Notes: generated by a model from the letters alone, not told the origin. A stretch of 64,000 nt of DNA from Peptoniphilus vaginalis (GCF_900176605.1 NZ_FXLP01000005.1:186001-250000); one strand, 5' to 3'; counted from the stretch's first letter, positions 8,617 to 18,900 are shown. Numbers and translations: made by a program.

Positions 8617-9000
8617 ATGGAGCTATCAAATGGAGAACTAATGGTAATGGAAGTTTTGTGGGAAGGCGAATGCTTAGATGAAAATGGAGAAATTCAAGCC
8701 TTAGAACTATCAAAAGTATTATATGAAAAATACGACTTGGGTAAAACATCCTGCTACACATTTTTTGGCAGACTTTTAGAAAAGGGAGCAATAGCAAGGA
8801 GGTATCCTAAGTACACAATAAAACCCATAGTTACAAGAGAAGAAGCTTTGCAGGAACAAAGAGAAGAAGCCATAGATAAATTCTTTCAAGGTTCTTTTAT
8901 AAGTTTTTGTAAAACATTTTTAAAGGATAAAAAAATAAGTAAAGAAGAAATTCAAGAGATGAAAGATATAATTAAAGATTTTGAAAAGTTAGAAAAATGA
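8617..9000 (+). CDS. BlaI/MecI/CopY-family repressor
   Basis: Winged-helix repressor of 127 residues. The N-terminal part has ELMVMEVLWEGE, the family pattern before the first helix, and TSCYTFFGRLLEKGAIARR as the recognition helix and wing. The C-terminal half is the helical dimerisation region whose cleavage relieves repression in BlaI and MecI. The start is ATG 8617 with GGGGTG upstream; an earlier in-frame ATG (8596) lacks a good ribosome site. The stop overlaps the M56 protease start (ATGA), as in bla and mec operons. Expected role: bind near its own promoter until inactivated through the protease. Base composition is more AT-rich than neighbouring housekeeping genes. Confidence 0.88.
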   Translation: MELSNGELMVMEVLWEGECLDENGEIQALELSKVLYEKYDLGKTSCYTFFGRLLEKGAIARRYPKYTIKPIVTREEALQEQREEAIDKFFQGSFISFCKTFLKDKKISKEEIQEMKDIIKDFEKLEK

Positions 9001-10391
9001 GAATAGGTTTAGTAAGTTCAGCACTTCTTTATAAAAGTTTAAAGTCTATTTTAATAATATTTATAATTTTAATTTTTAGAAAGAGATTAAATTTAAAAAG
9101 TATTAAAGGTGCCAATACTATATTATGGACTCTTCTTTTAATCTATTTAATATTTCCAAAAGATATACTATTCAGTTTAGAAACCTATGAAGGATCAAAA
9201 TTTATAAAAATAATTTTTGCACCATCAATTTTGATAAATCAAGCAGCAATAAATATTACATACAAATTTCCGTCACTATCAAGGATTAATAGGATAGTTG
9301 GCTCAATTTTACTTGTTATTTATACACTATATCAATTTATAAAATTTAAAAACGTTATTAGTAATTCTTATGAATTAAAAGAAAGAACTCATTTAAATAA
9401 ATGTCAAAAAAAATTTAATATAAAAAGAGAAGTTAAAATTTATATTAATGATGAAATAGATACGCCTATAACCTATGGGATAGTGAAACCAAAAATAATT
9501 TTACAAGAAAGTATTTTAAAGGATTATGATTTATTAAATCATGTATTAACACATGAGCTAGTTCATATAGAAAAATATCATATTGCATTAAGTCACTTAA
9601 AAAATTTAATAATATGTCTTTACTGGTATAATCCATTTTTAATACTTAGCTTAAAATATTTTGAAGAAGATATAGAGATAAACTGCGACAAAATAGTTAT
9701 AGAAAAAATAGGAGATAACCTAGAAAACAGAAAAAATTATTGCCAGTCACTGCTTAAATTAGTAGAAAGACAAAGAGGAAATGATAAATTTGTCTTAAAT
9801 TTAAGCCCAACTAGAGAAAGGATGCTGACCATGAAAAATTGGAAAAAAACAATATCAGGTACATTTACTTTAGTATTTTTATTAATGTTGTACATACCCG
9901 TAATTACAAATGCCGTAGTAGTAGATGAAAACGAAGTTATTTCAGATACAAAAGAAATAAAAGAAGTTTATGTAAATGTGGACAATGTAGTTGAAGAAAT
10001 AACAGATGAAGAGTATGAGAAGTTAGATTTATATAAAATTCCAACTAATGAATTAAGATCAGCAAATGTAGATGAAAAAATTAGAATTGAAGGATTAGAT
10101 CATGAGTCTTATACATTTAATATGAATTCAATTTATGGAAAAGACCACAATGGTTTTACTGTGAGAACAAGTGAGATGTATTGTAAAGGTGGAGTTGATT
10201 ACACAATTATCATACAAGAAAATGGAAATTTAATATATGAGGCAAGATTCGATAAAACTACAAATTTAAAAATTAAAGCTAATAGTGTAAGTATTTACAA
10301 AGTTATTATAATTAATCAGTCTGTAAATCCATTGACTTATAAAATAAACATAAGTAGTTATGATAGTGATGGAAGAATGTGTACTGATTAA
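8997..10391 (+). CDS. BlaR1/MecR1-like M56 membrane metalloprotease
   Basis: Zinc membrane protease coupled to the BlaI-type repressor. Hydrophobic segments lie near residues 8-28, 38-60 and 98-118. The cytoplasmic peptidase part has the HELVH zinc motif (186-190), with a downstream Glu in YFEEDIEINCDK. A further membrane helix lies at about 280-302. Only about 160 residues follow outside the membrane, and they lack the SxxK/SxN/KTG penicillin-binding motifs of BlaR1. The ligand is therefore probably not a beta-lactam, or is sensed differently. No sensor domain is recognised in that tail. It overlaps the repressor gene by four bases. Low-complexity AT-rich coding suggests transfer. Confidence 0.88.
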   Translation: MRIGLVSSALLYKSLKSILIIFIILIFRKRLNLKSIKGANTILWTLLLIYLIFPKDILFSLETYEGSKFIKIIFAPSILINQAAINITYKFPSLSRINRIVGSILLVIYTLYQFIKFKNVISNSYELKERTHLNKCQKKFNIKREVKIYINDEIDTPITYGIVKPKIILQESILKDYDLLNHVLTHELVHIEKYHIALSHLKNLIICLYWYNPFLILSLKYFEEDIEINCDKIVIEKIGDNLENRKNYCQSLLKLVERQRGNDKFVLNLSPTRERMLTMKNWKKTISGTFTLVFLLMLYIPVITNAVVVDENEVISDTKEIKEVYVNVDNVVEEITDEEYEKLDLYKIPTNELRSANVDEKIRIEGLDHESYTFNMNSIYGKDHNGFTVRTSEMYCKGGVDYTIIIQENGNLIYEARFDKTTNLKIKANSVSIYKVIIINQSVNPLTYKINISSYDSDGRMCTD

Positions 10392-10414
10392 TAAATATTA
10401 AAAGGAGAGATAAG

Positions 10415-10813
10415 TTGAGGACAAAACAGCTTTTAATTTACATCATAAGTATAATAATATACTTAATATTAGTTTATTTATTAAATAAGCGTACTAATAA
10501 AAAAAGAACTATGTATGGAATTTCATTACTAAGTTTAATATTATTTGTTAGTCTTAAATTTTTTGGCAGGAAATATAATATTTACTTTTTAGGTTCTGAT
10601 AAATTTATAAACTCTTACTTAAATTTAATGTGCATTGTAATCAACATTCCTATATTGTATGGAGGGTATAAAACTATAAATTTTTATGTTAATAAGAAAA
10701 TTACTAAGGAAAATCAAGCTTTAATAATTAAAAGTATATTGATAATAGTACTACTCTTATTAGTATATATAAGTTACACATGGTGGGAAATTGTATATTA
10801 CTTTTTATTTTAA
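10415..10813 (+). CDS. Small hydrophobic membrane protein, unknown
   Basis: I do not recognise the family. The 132-residue product has about four membrane helices (residues 5-23, 32-50, 69-86, 102-130) and a few basic residues in the first loop (NKRTNKKR). It starts with TTG at 10415 after AAGGAGAG, 23 bases after the M56 gene, so it is very likely cotranscribed. Its place between the M56 protease and the exported small peptide suggests a part in export, immunity or sensing for that peptide, but that is inference only. G+C is very low: 9 of the 60 bases in 10441-10500. Confidence 0.6.
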   Translation: MRTKQLLIYIISIIIYLILVYLLNKRTNKKRTMYGISLLSLILFVSLKFFGRKYNIYFLGSDKFINSYLNLMCIVINIPILYGGYKTINFYVNKKITKENQALIIKSILIIVLLLLVYISYTWWEIVYYFLF

Positions 10814-10885
10814 AATATTATGGGAGAAAGCAGTCGATTTAGCATAATAACAAATCCTAGAAAGTAATAAAAAGGAGGTAATATT

Positions 10886-11116
10886 TTGAAGAAAGGTTTA
10901 GCTATATTTCTTATATGTTTGTCATTTTTTACAGGATTCTTTGTAAATAAAACTATTGCAAAAGAGAATCATGGTCTGACAAAAACTCAAATGGAAAAAT
11001 TAATAAATAGGAAAATTTCCAAGGATGAGTGGAGAAAAATGACTCAAGATGGTGAAGTAGAAATGATTGGTGGAGCTGATGGACCTACACAAATTTATAC
11101 TGAATCAGATAAATAA
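10886..11116 (+). CDS. Small exported peptide with IGGADGPT motif
   Basis: The 76-residue product begins with Lys-Lys and a hydrophobic stretch (residues 5-20) ending near NKTIA, as in a signal peptide or membrane anchor. A charged helix follows, then IGGADGPTQIY (61-71) at the C-terminal end. GGADGPT is a signature of the beta subunit of Na+-translocating decarboxylases, but those are membrane proteins several times longer, so only the motif is shared. TTG 10886 follows a strong AAGGAGGT site. It is the last gene of the BlaI/M56 cassette. It could be a signal, a substrate of the protease or an effector. The function is not known to me. Confidence 0.65.
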   Translation: MKKGLAIFLICLSFFTGFFVNKTIAKENHGLTKTQMEKLINRKISKDEWRKMTQDGEVEMIGGADGPTQIYTESDK

Positions 11117-11136
11117 GATAACTTAAATTTCAATAA

Positions 11137-11169
11137 AGTTCGGTTGAAAATATTTAACCGGACTTTTTT
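11137..11169 (+). terminator. Intrinsic terminator closing the M56 cassette
   Basis: A 9-bp stem AGTTCGGTT/AACCGGACT (11137-11164) followed by TTTTTTCTTT. The outer seven bases of each arm and the T tract repeat those of the terminator at 8498-8520. Confidence 0.9.
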
Positions 11170-11219
11170 CTTTGCCCAATTTTTCTCTTGTGATAAGATA
11201 GGACTTAGGAAGTGATAAT

Positions 11220-12971
11220 GTGATTTTAAATAAAATACGAAACTTAATGGAAGAAAATAAAATAGATTTTTATCTTGTGCCAACAAAGGATCCTCATGGG
11301 TCAGAGTATCTGCCAGATTATTACAAGGAAAGAGAATTTTTGACGGGCTTTACTGGTTCACAAGGGACTGCTGTAGTGACAAGAGATGAGGCTTTCCTTT
11401 GGACTGATGGAAGATATTACATTCAAGCTGCAAGAGAGATAAAAGATTTTGGCTTTGAACTTAAAAAACAAGGACAAGCTGGAGTCTTAAATTATGATGA
11501 GTGGATTGCAGAAAACATGAAAGAGGGAATGACCCTTGGTCTTAATGCAGAATATTTTTCTCATCAAGAGTTTTCTTCTATTTCAAAGAAATTGAAAAAT
11601 AAGAATATTAAAATTCTTGATATAGATTTGATAAAGGACCTTTGGGAAGATAGGTATGACTTTCCATCTGATGATGCCTTTTTGTTGGATATAAAATATG
11701 CGGGCAAGTCAGCAACAGAAAAAATTTCTGAAATTAGAGCAGTTTTAAAAATGAAAAATGCCAAAATGACAGTGGTTTCTTCACTTGTTGACATTGGCTG
11801 GACTCTTAATCTTCGTGGCTTGGACATAAAGGACACGCCAGTTTTAATTTCCTTTATGATAATTGAAGATGATAAGGTAATCTTGTTTACAAATAGGTCT
11901 AAGACAAAGAAGATAGAAGAAGAACTGTATAAAGTCTTAGAAATAAAAGATTACTCAGATTTTTATGAATATTTAGAAACTTATAAGGACGAGAAAATTT
12001 ATCTTGACCCTGCATCTATTAACGAAAGAATTTACAAGGGCCTTTGCGATAAGAATGAAATTATCTTTGGAAGAAATATTTCAGAAGACCTAAAGGCTAT
12101 AAAGAACGAAGTTGAAATAAAAAATCTTGAAGACACTTATGTTAGAGATGGAGTGGCACTCTTTAAGTTCATCTATTGGTTAAAGAAGAATGTAAAAAAT
12201 AAAATTGGAGAATACCAAGCTGCTATGAAGCTAGATGGACTTCGTGGAGAGGACCCACTTTATATTTCCAATTCCTTTGACACAATCTCTGCCTATGGCT
12301 CCAACGCTGCCATGATGCACTATCATGCCACAAAGGAAAGCCAAGCAATAATAGAAGACAAGGGACTTTATCTTGTAGACTCAGGTGGACAATACTATTC
12401 AGGGACAACTGATATAACAAGGACAATTGCCATGGGAGAATTAGGTGAAGAAGAGATAAGGGATTACACCTTGACACTTAAGAGCCATATAAACTTAATG
12501 GACGCAGTTTTCTTAAAGGGAACTTATGACCTAGCCCTTGATGGGATTGCAAGATATGCCCTATGGCAAGAGAGGATGGACTACAAGTGTGGCACTGGCC
12601 ATGGAATTGGATTTGTCCTTTCAGTTCACGAGGGACCACAGAGAATTTCTCCAAGGGATCCTGCAGTTAGAATGAAAGAAGGCATGATTGTATCCAATGA
12701 GCCAGGAGTTTACAAGGAAGGCAAGCATGGAATAAGGATTGAAAATATTATGAGGGTTGTCTACGACTGCGAAACTGTGGACTCAATCTTTAATAAGTTT
12801 AAGACAATTTCCATCTGTCCCTTTGAACTTAATGCAATTGATGTGAGTCTTTTGACAGATAGACAAGTAGAAGTTTTAAATTCCTACCACAACGAAGTTT
12901 TTGAAAAGTTAAGTCCACATCTTGAAGGAGAAATTTTAGAATACTTGAAAGAAGCAACGAGAGAGGTATAG
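11220..12971 (+). CDS. Xaa-Pro aminopeptidase (M24B, aminopeptidase P family)
   Basis: Cytoplasmic metallopeptidase that removes an N-terminal residue ahead of proline. The 583 residues contain two creatinase-like N-terminal domains (to about residue 310) and the pita-bread catalytic domain. Metal ligands are visible: Asp in YLVDSGGQY and GTTDITRT, His in GHGIGFVLSVHEGP, Glu in VSNEPGVY and GIRIENI. The three-domain length matches long firmicute and eukaryotic aminopeptidase P. The start is GTG 11220 with AGGAAG upstream. uvrC follows after four bases, so the two are probably cotranscribed. Confidence 0.93.
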   Translation: MILNKIRNLMEENKIDFYLVPTKDPHGSEYLPDYYKEREFLTGFTGSQGTAVVTRDEAFLWTDGRYYIQAAREIKDFGFELKKQGQAGVLNYDEWIAENMKEGMTLGLNAEYFSHQEFSSISKKLKNKNIKILDIDLIKDLWEDRYDFPSDDAFLLDIKYAGKSATEKISEIRAVLKMKNAKMTVVSSLVDIGWTLNLRGLDIKDTPVLISFMIIEDDKVILFTNRSKTKKIEEELYKVLEIKDYSDFYEYLETYKDEKIYLDPASINERIYKGLCDKNEIIFGRNISEDLKAIKNEVEIKNLEDTYVRDGVALFKFIYWLKKNVKNKIGEYQAAMKLDGLRGEDPLYISNSFDTISAYGSNAAMMHYHATKESQAIIEDKGLYLVDSGGQYYSGTTDITRTIAMGELGEEEIRDYTLTLKSHINLMDAVFLKGTYDLALDGIARYALWQERMDYKCGTGHGIGFVLSVHEGPQRISPRDPAVRMKEGMIVSNEPGVYKEGKHGIRIENIMRVVYDCETVDSIFNKFKTISICPFELNAIDVSLLTDRQVEVLNSYHNEVFEKLSPHLEGEILEYLKEATREV

Positions 12972-12975
12972 ATAA

Positions 12976-14838
12976 TTGTTAGATTTAAGAGAAAGGCTTG
13001 ATAAACTTCCTGACAAACCAGGAGTTTATATAATGAAAAATGAATTAGATGAGATAATCTATGTTGGAAAAGCTAAATCTCTTAGAAAAAGAGTTAGACA
13101 ATACTTTGGATCCTATGGAAAGTCCTCAAAAAAAGTTGCCAGCATGGTGTCAAAGATTCACGACTTCGAATATATAATAGTAGAAAATGAAGTTGAGTCC
13201 CTAGTGCTGGAATCCAATCTGATAAAGGACAATCTTCCAAAATACAACATCCTCTTGCGTGATGATAAGCAGTATCCCTACATTAAGGTCAAGGTCAACG
13301 AGAGGTTTCCAAGGGTTATGAAGACAAGAAGGGTTGCCAAGGACGGAGCAAAATACTTTGGACCCTATCCAGATGTCTTTGCAGTAAATGGCTCTATTGA
13401 AACCTTTGAGAGAATTTATCCCCTTAGGACCTGCAACTTGAATCTTGAAAATGTGGAAGAAAAACCCTTTAGGCCCTGCTTAAACTACTACATTGGCAAG
13501 TGTCTGGGACCCTGCACTGGAGAAGTAAAAGATGAGGATTATAATTTAATGGTTGAAGAAGTCCTAAGTTTTTTATCTTCATCAAACAGTAAGCTAGTGG
13601 ATAAGCTTCACGAGAAGATGATGGACTATTCGAGAAATCTTGATTATGAAAATGCAGCAGACATTCGTGACAGAATTAAAAATCTTGAATACTTAAAGGA
13701 AAGACAACTTATTTCTGACCCAGAAGCCAACGACGACAAGGACATTATTGCCCTTGCCAAGGGAATTGATGAAGTTATCATTCAAATCTTCTTCTTTAGA
13801 AATGGAAAAATTATTGGTCGTGAGCACTACATGATAAGGGACTATTACAATGATTCCTATGAAGAAATCTTTTCGTCTTTTGTGAAGCAATTTTACATTG
13901 GGGCATCTTATATACCAAAGGAAATTATAATAGAAGAAAAACCTCTTGATCTTAAATTGTTAGAAGACTGGCTCACAGAAAAGAGGGGCAATAAGGTTAA
14001 CATTGTAGTTCCAATTAAGGGCAACAAGAAGGAACTTGTTAAGATGGTTAAGAGGAATGCCCTGGATATGATTGAAAAGTATGGTGACAAGTTCAAGAAG
14101 CGTGCTGAAACAAATAAAAAGGCCCTTGAAGATATTAGGGATCTACTTGGTCTAAAGGAAACTCCTAGGAGGATAGAAGCTTACGATATTTCAAATATCT
14201 CTGGAGTTGAGTCTGTAGGGTCTATGGTGGTCTTTGAAGATGGAGACTCTAAGAAAAGTGACTACAGAAAATTTAGAATAAAAAGTGTTGTGGGACCCGA
14301 TGACTATTCGAGTTTGAAAGAAGTTATCGAGAGGAGATTTACAAGGGGAGTTGAAGAAAAGAAAACTTCGAAGTCATCTTCCTTTTCAAATTTCCCAGAC
14401 CTTATAATGATGGACGGTGGCAAGGGACAAGTCAATGCTGCCAAAGAAATCTTAGGCAAGTTGAAATTAAATTTAGAAATTTGTGGACTTGTAAAGGATG
14501 ACTTTCACAAGACTCGTGGAATTATTTACAACAATGAGGAATTTAAAATTGATTTAAACTCACGTGCCTATAAGATGATTTATAAAATTCAAGAAGAGGC
14601 TCACAGGTTTGCAATAAATTATCACAGAAATTTAAGGTCAAAGACTATGTTTAAGTCAGAACTTGATGATATAAAATTAATTGGACCAAAGAGAAAGGAA
14701 AACCTCTTAAAGCACTTTAAATCAATTGACAAGATAAAAAATGCAAGTCTAGAAGAATTAATGGAAGTTGAATCTATGAATGAAGCAAGTGCTAATTCCA
14801 TTTACCAGCACTTTAGGGGAGGAAATAATGGGCGTTAA
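12976..14838 (+). CDS. uvrC: Excinuclease ABC subunit C
   Basis: UvrC makes both incisions around bulky DNA lesions during nucleotide excision repair with UvrA and UvrB. The 620 residues show the GIY-YIG nuclease domain (GVYIMKN...IYVGKAKSLRKRVRQYF near 15-44), a cysteine cluster region (RTCNLN, RPCLNYYIGKCLGPC), a UVR domain (NYENAADIRDRI-like segment near 215-230), the RNase H-like domain (IEAYDISNISGVESVGSMVVF) and a C-terminal helix-hairpin-helix. The TTG start at 12976 has GAGAGG upstream. Its 3' end overlaps hprK by 11 bases. Confidence 0.97.
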   Translation: MLDLRERLDKLPDKPGVYIMKNELDEIIYVGKAKSLRKRVRQYFGSYGKSSKKVASMVSKIHDFEYIIVENEVESLVLESNLIKDNLPKYNILLRDDKQYPYIKVKVNERFPRVMKTRRVAKDGAKYFGPYPDVFAVNGSIETFERIYPLRTCNLNLENVEEKPFRPCLNYYIGKCLGPCTGEVKDEDYNLMVEEVLSFLSSSNSKLVDKLHEKMMDYSRNLDYENAADIRDRIKNLEYLKERQLISDPEANDDKDIIALAKGIDEVIIQIFFFRNGKIIGREHYMIRDYYNDSYEEIFSSFVKQFYIGASYIPKEIIIEEKPLDLKLLEDWLTEKRGNKVNIVVPIKGNKKELVKMVKRNALDMIEKYGDKFKKRAETNKKALEDIRDLLGLKETPRRIEAYDISNISGVESVGSMVVFEDGDSKKSDYRKFRIKSVVGPDDYSSLKEVIERRFTRGVEEKKTSKSSSFSNFPDLIMMDGGKGQVNAAKEILGKLKLNLEICGLVKDDFHKTRGIIYNNEEFKIDLNSRAYKMIYKIQEEAHRFAINYHRNLRSKTMFKSELDDIKLIGPKRKENLLKHFKSIDKIKNASLEELMEVESMNEASANSIYQHFRGGNNGR

Positions 14839-15742
14839 GATAAAATATATAGTTGATGAATTAAAATTTGAACTCGTTCACGCATCGACAGACTACAAGG
14901 ATATTGAAATAGAAAGCAGTGACATCAATAGACCTGGTTTGCAACTTAATGGTTACTACTCAAACTTTGTTAAGGATAGGATTCAGCTTATAGGAACTCA
15001 AGAGTGGCACTATATAAATGCTATGGACGATAAGATGAGATATGAAACCCTAGAAAAATTATTTATCTATGACATTCCTGCAGTAATTTTTTCTAGAAAT
15101 GCTGAAATATTTCACCAAGCCATAGAACTTGCAAAAAAATATAATGTAACAATTCTAAGGAGTCCTGACTCAACTTCAAAAGTCTTCAGCAAAATAATTT
15201 CACTTGTAGAAGATGAGCTCGCACCAACTATGAGGATGCATGGCGTTCTCTTAGATATATCTGGTATTGGAGTTTTAATAACTGGTAGAAGTGGAATAGG
15301 TAAAAGTGAAACTGCCCTAGATCTTATTTCTAATGGTGCAAGATTAATTTCTGATGACTCAGTTATTATAAAAAACTTAGATAAGAGACTAATTGGAAAG
15401 TCACCAGAAATAACAAAATATTTTATGGAGATAAGGGGAGTTGGCATTATTGACATCCAAAAAATGTTTGGCGTTGGCTTTGTAATGGAAGAAAAGGAAA
15501 TAGAGGTAGTTGTAAACTTAGAAGATTGGGACGAGTCAAAGGAATATGAAAGGCTTGGACTAGATAACAAATACCAAAGCATACTTGGAATAGATGTTGT
15601 TAGGTTTGACATACCAGTTAAGCCAGGAAGACATACAGCCCTCATAATTGAAGTAGCAACTAAAAACTACAAGCAAAAAGAGTTGGGATACAATCCTGCA
15701 GAAGCCTTAAATAATAGACTTATGGGTGGAATGAAAGATTAA
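14828..15742 (+). CDS. hprK: HPr kinase/phosphorylase
   Basis: Bifunctional enzyme that phosphorylates or dephosphorylates HPr on Ser46, governing carbon catabolite control in Firmicutes. The 304 residues include the P-loop GRSGIGKS (153-160) and the following family segment with SDDSVI and EIRGVGIIDI. The start is ATG 14828, inside the end of uvrC, with GGGGAGG seven bases upstream; an in-frame ATG 48 bases earlier lies deep in uvrC and has no better site. Its location after uvrC is a common arrangement in Clostridia. A weak AT-only hairpin follows the stop (AACTTA/TAAGTT near 15760-15775). Confidence 0.96.
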   Translation: MGVKIKYIVDELKFELVHASTDYKDIEIESSDINRPGLQLNGYYSNFVKDRIQLIGTQEWHYINAMDDKMRYETLEKLFIYDIPAVIFSRNAEIFHQAIELAKKYNVTILRSPDSTSKVFSKIISLVEDELAPTMRMHGVLLDISGIGVLITGRSGIGKSETALDLISNGARLISDDSVIIKNLDKRLIGKSPEITKYFMEIRGVGIIDIQKMFGVGFVMEEKEIEVVVNLEDWDESKEYERLGLDNKYQSILGIDVVRFDIPVKPGRHTALIIEVATKNYKQKELGYNPAEALNNRLMGGMKD

Positions 15743-15894
15743 AAATATTTTAGTTATAACTTAGGTATAAGTTTTTATTTACTATTATTAATAGTAGTAG
15801 AAAATAGAAAAATAAAAAGTAAAATTCCGTACTATGGAATGCCTTTCGTAATTCGCTAATTTCAATCTTTCTAAGACTTTTATTAATAATATTA

Positions 15895-15923
15895 TTGAAA
15901 TTTATTAAATTAAGTCCTATAAT
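15895..15923 (+). promoter_or_regulatory. Promoter of the PFOR gene
   Basis: TTGAAA (15895-15900), 17 bases, TATAAT (15918-15923), then a leader of about 45 bases ending in AGGAGG (15965-15970). It is close to the sigma-A consensus and fits a highly expressed gene. Confidence 0.85.
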
Positions 15924-15975
15924 ATAAACAGTATGGTTAGTTAATATTTATATTATTAATAATTAGGAGGCAAAT

Positions 15976-18900
15976 ATGTCTAAAACATTTAAAACAATGG
16001 ACGGTAATGAAGCAGCCGCTCACGTAGCTTATGCGTTCTCTGACGTTGCTTGTATTTACCCAATCACACCTTCTTCACCAATGGCTGAGCATATTGATGC
16101 TTGGGCTTCTCACGGAAGAAAGAACATCTTCGGTCAAGAAGTATTGGTTAAGGAGTTACAATCTGAAGGAGGAGCTGCTGGAGCTGTTCACGGTTCACTA
16201 CAAGCTGGATCTTTAACATCAACTTACACAGCATCTCAAGGTTTATTACTTATGCTACCTAACATGTACAAGATAGCAGGGGAATTACTTCCAGGTGTAT
16301 TCCACGTTGCTGCTAGAGCACTAGCATCACACGCACTTTCAATCTTTGGAGACCACCAAGACGTTATGGCAGCAAGAGCTGCAGGACTTGCTATGTTAGC
16401 ATCTGGTTCAGTTCAAGAAGCAATGGACTTAGCTGGGGTTGCTCACTTAGCTGCTATCAAGGGAAGTTTACCTTTCATTCACTTCTTTGATGGCTTTAGA
16501 ACATCTCACGAAGTTCAAAAAATTGAAGTACTTAATTACGATGATTTAGCAAAACTAGTAGATAAAGAAGCAGTTAAGGCTTTCAAACAAAGAGCTCTTA
16601 ACCCTAACGGACCCGAAATTAGAGGTACTGCACAAAACCCTGATATCTACTTCCAAGAAATTGAAGCTTCAAACCACTATTACACTGATATCATTGATAT
16701 CACTGAAGGTTATATGAAGGACATTTCTAAATTAACTGGTAGAGAATACAACCTATTCAACTACTACGGTGCAAAAGATGCTACTGATATTATCGTAGCA
16801 ATGGGATCAGTAACTGAAACAATAGAAGAAGTTGTTGATTATTTAAATGCAAAGGGACAAAAGACAGGACTTATTAAAGTTCATCTTTACAGACCTTTCT
16901 CAATTAAGCACTTAATGGCAGCAATTCCAGAAACTGTTGAAAGAATTGCAGTTCTTGATAGAACTAAGGAAAAGGGAGCAGTTGGACAACCACTTTACCT
17001 TGACATTAGAGATGCTTTCTACGAATCAGATAAAAAACCACTTATCGTTGGTGGTATCTATGGTCTAGGTTCAAAGGACACTAACCCAACAGATATCCTA
17101 ACAGTTTACGAAAACCTTAAAGCTGACCAACCTAAGAACGACTTCACAATTGGTATTGTTGATGATGTAACTCACAAATCACTTGAAATTAAAGAAAACA
17201 TCACAACTGAACCTGAAGGAACTATTAGATGTAAGTTCTGGGGATTCGGATCTGACGGTACTGTAGGTGCAAACAAATCTGCTATCAAGATTATCGGTGA
17301 TAACACTGACATGTATGCACAAGGTTACTTTGACTATGACTCTAAAAAATCTGGTGGGGTTACAATGTCTCACTTAAGATTTGGTCACAACAGAATTACA
17401 TCAACTTACCTACTAACAGAAACTGACTTCATTTCATGTTCAAAACAATCTTACGTCTACTCTTATGACCTATTAAGAGGACTTAAGAAGGGTGGAAAGT
17501 TCCTACTAAATACTATTTGGAATGACGAAGAACTTGACGAACACCTTCCAGGATATATGAAGAAATATATTGCTGAAAATGAAATTGAATTCTACACAAT
17601 CAACGCTACTAAAATAGCTGCAGAAGTTGGACTTGGCGGAAGAACTAACATGGTAATGCAAGCTGCATTCTTTAACCTTTCTCAAGTACTTCCACTAGAT
17701 GAAGCTGTTAAACTTCTAAAACAAGCTATCGTAAAAGATTACGGTGCAAAGGGTGACGATATTGTTAATATGAACTACGCTGCAGTAGATCAAGGTATTG
17801 GAGCTCTTCACAAGGTAGAAGTTAAGGATTCTTGGAGAGATGCTGATACAACTAAGAACTTCAAAATCAATGGAGCTCCTGAATTTATCAACAACATCCT
17901 AATCCCAATGAACAGACAAGAAGGTAACGATCTTCCTGTATCAACTTTCATCAACATGGTTGACGGAACATTCCCATCAGGAACAAGCCGTTACGAAAAG
18001 AGAGGTATTGCAGTTAATGTTCCTCACTGGAAGAGCGAAAACTGTATCCAATGTAACCAATGTTCACTAGTTTGTCCTCACGCAGTAATTAGACCTTTCC
18101 TAGCTGATGAAAAAGAAAAGGCTAATGCACCAGAAAGCTTTGAAACAGTTAAGGCTAGAGGTAAGGGACTTGAAAATTATGAATACAGAATGCAAGTTTC
18201 TCCACTAGACTGTACAGGTTGTGGAAACTGTGCTCAAGTATGTCCAGCAAAAGAAAAAGCACTTGTTATGTCACCATTCGAAAATGAATTAGATGTTCAA
18301 GCAGCTAACTGGGAATATGCATTTGAAAATATAAAATCAAAACAAGAAAATATTGAACCAAACAACTTCAAGAATTCTCAATTCCAAACTCCATATCTTG
18401 AATTCTCAGGAGCATGTGCAGGTTGTGGAGAAACTCCTTATGTAAAACTTGTTACACAATTATTTGGAGATAGAATGAGTATTGCTAATGCTACAGGTTG
18501 TTCATCAATCTGGGGTGGATCAGCGCCATCAATGCCATATTGTACTGACGATTGTGGAAATGGACCATCATGGGCTAACTCCCTATTCGAAGATAATGCT
18601 GAATATGGATATGGTATGGCTGTTTCTCAAACTCAAACAAGAAATAGAATTAAAAACCTTATGGAAGACTTCATTGAACTTAACCTTGATGCAGAAGCAA
18701 ACGAAGCATTCAAGACTTGGATTGAAGGAATGGATGACTACAAAACTTCTAAGGCAGCAAGTGCAAGTGTAGTAAAAGTTCTTGATAAGAAATTCGGCAA
18801 CGACAAGGCAGATGAAATCATTGATGACCTTAAGGGTCTTGAAAGATTCTTAATTAAGAAGAGTCAATGGATCATTGGTGGAGACGGTTGGGCTTACGAC

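Noticed and set aside
8997-10391. Beta-lactam sensor BlaR1/MecR1
   Set aside because: The external C-terminal region is only about 160 residues and lacks SxxK, SxN and KTG motifs; no beta-lactamase or PBP2a gene is adjacent.
10886-11116. Annotation as Na+-translocating decarboxylase beta subunit
   Set aside because: Only the GGADGPT motif is shared; the product is 76 residues with one hydrophobic segment, whereas true subunits are several hundred residues with many membrane helices.
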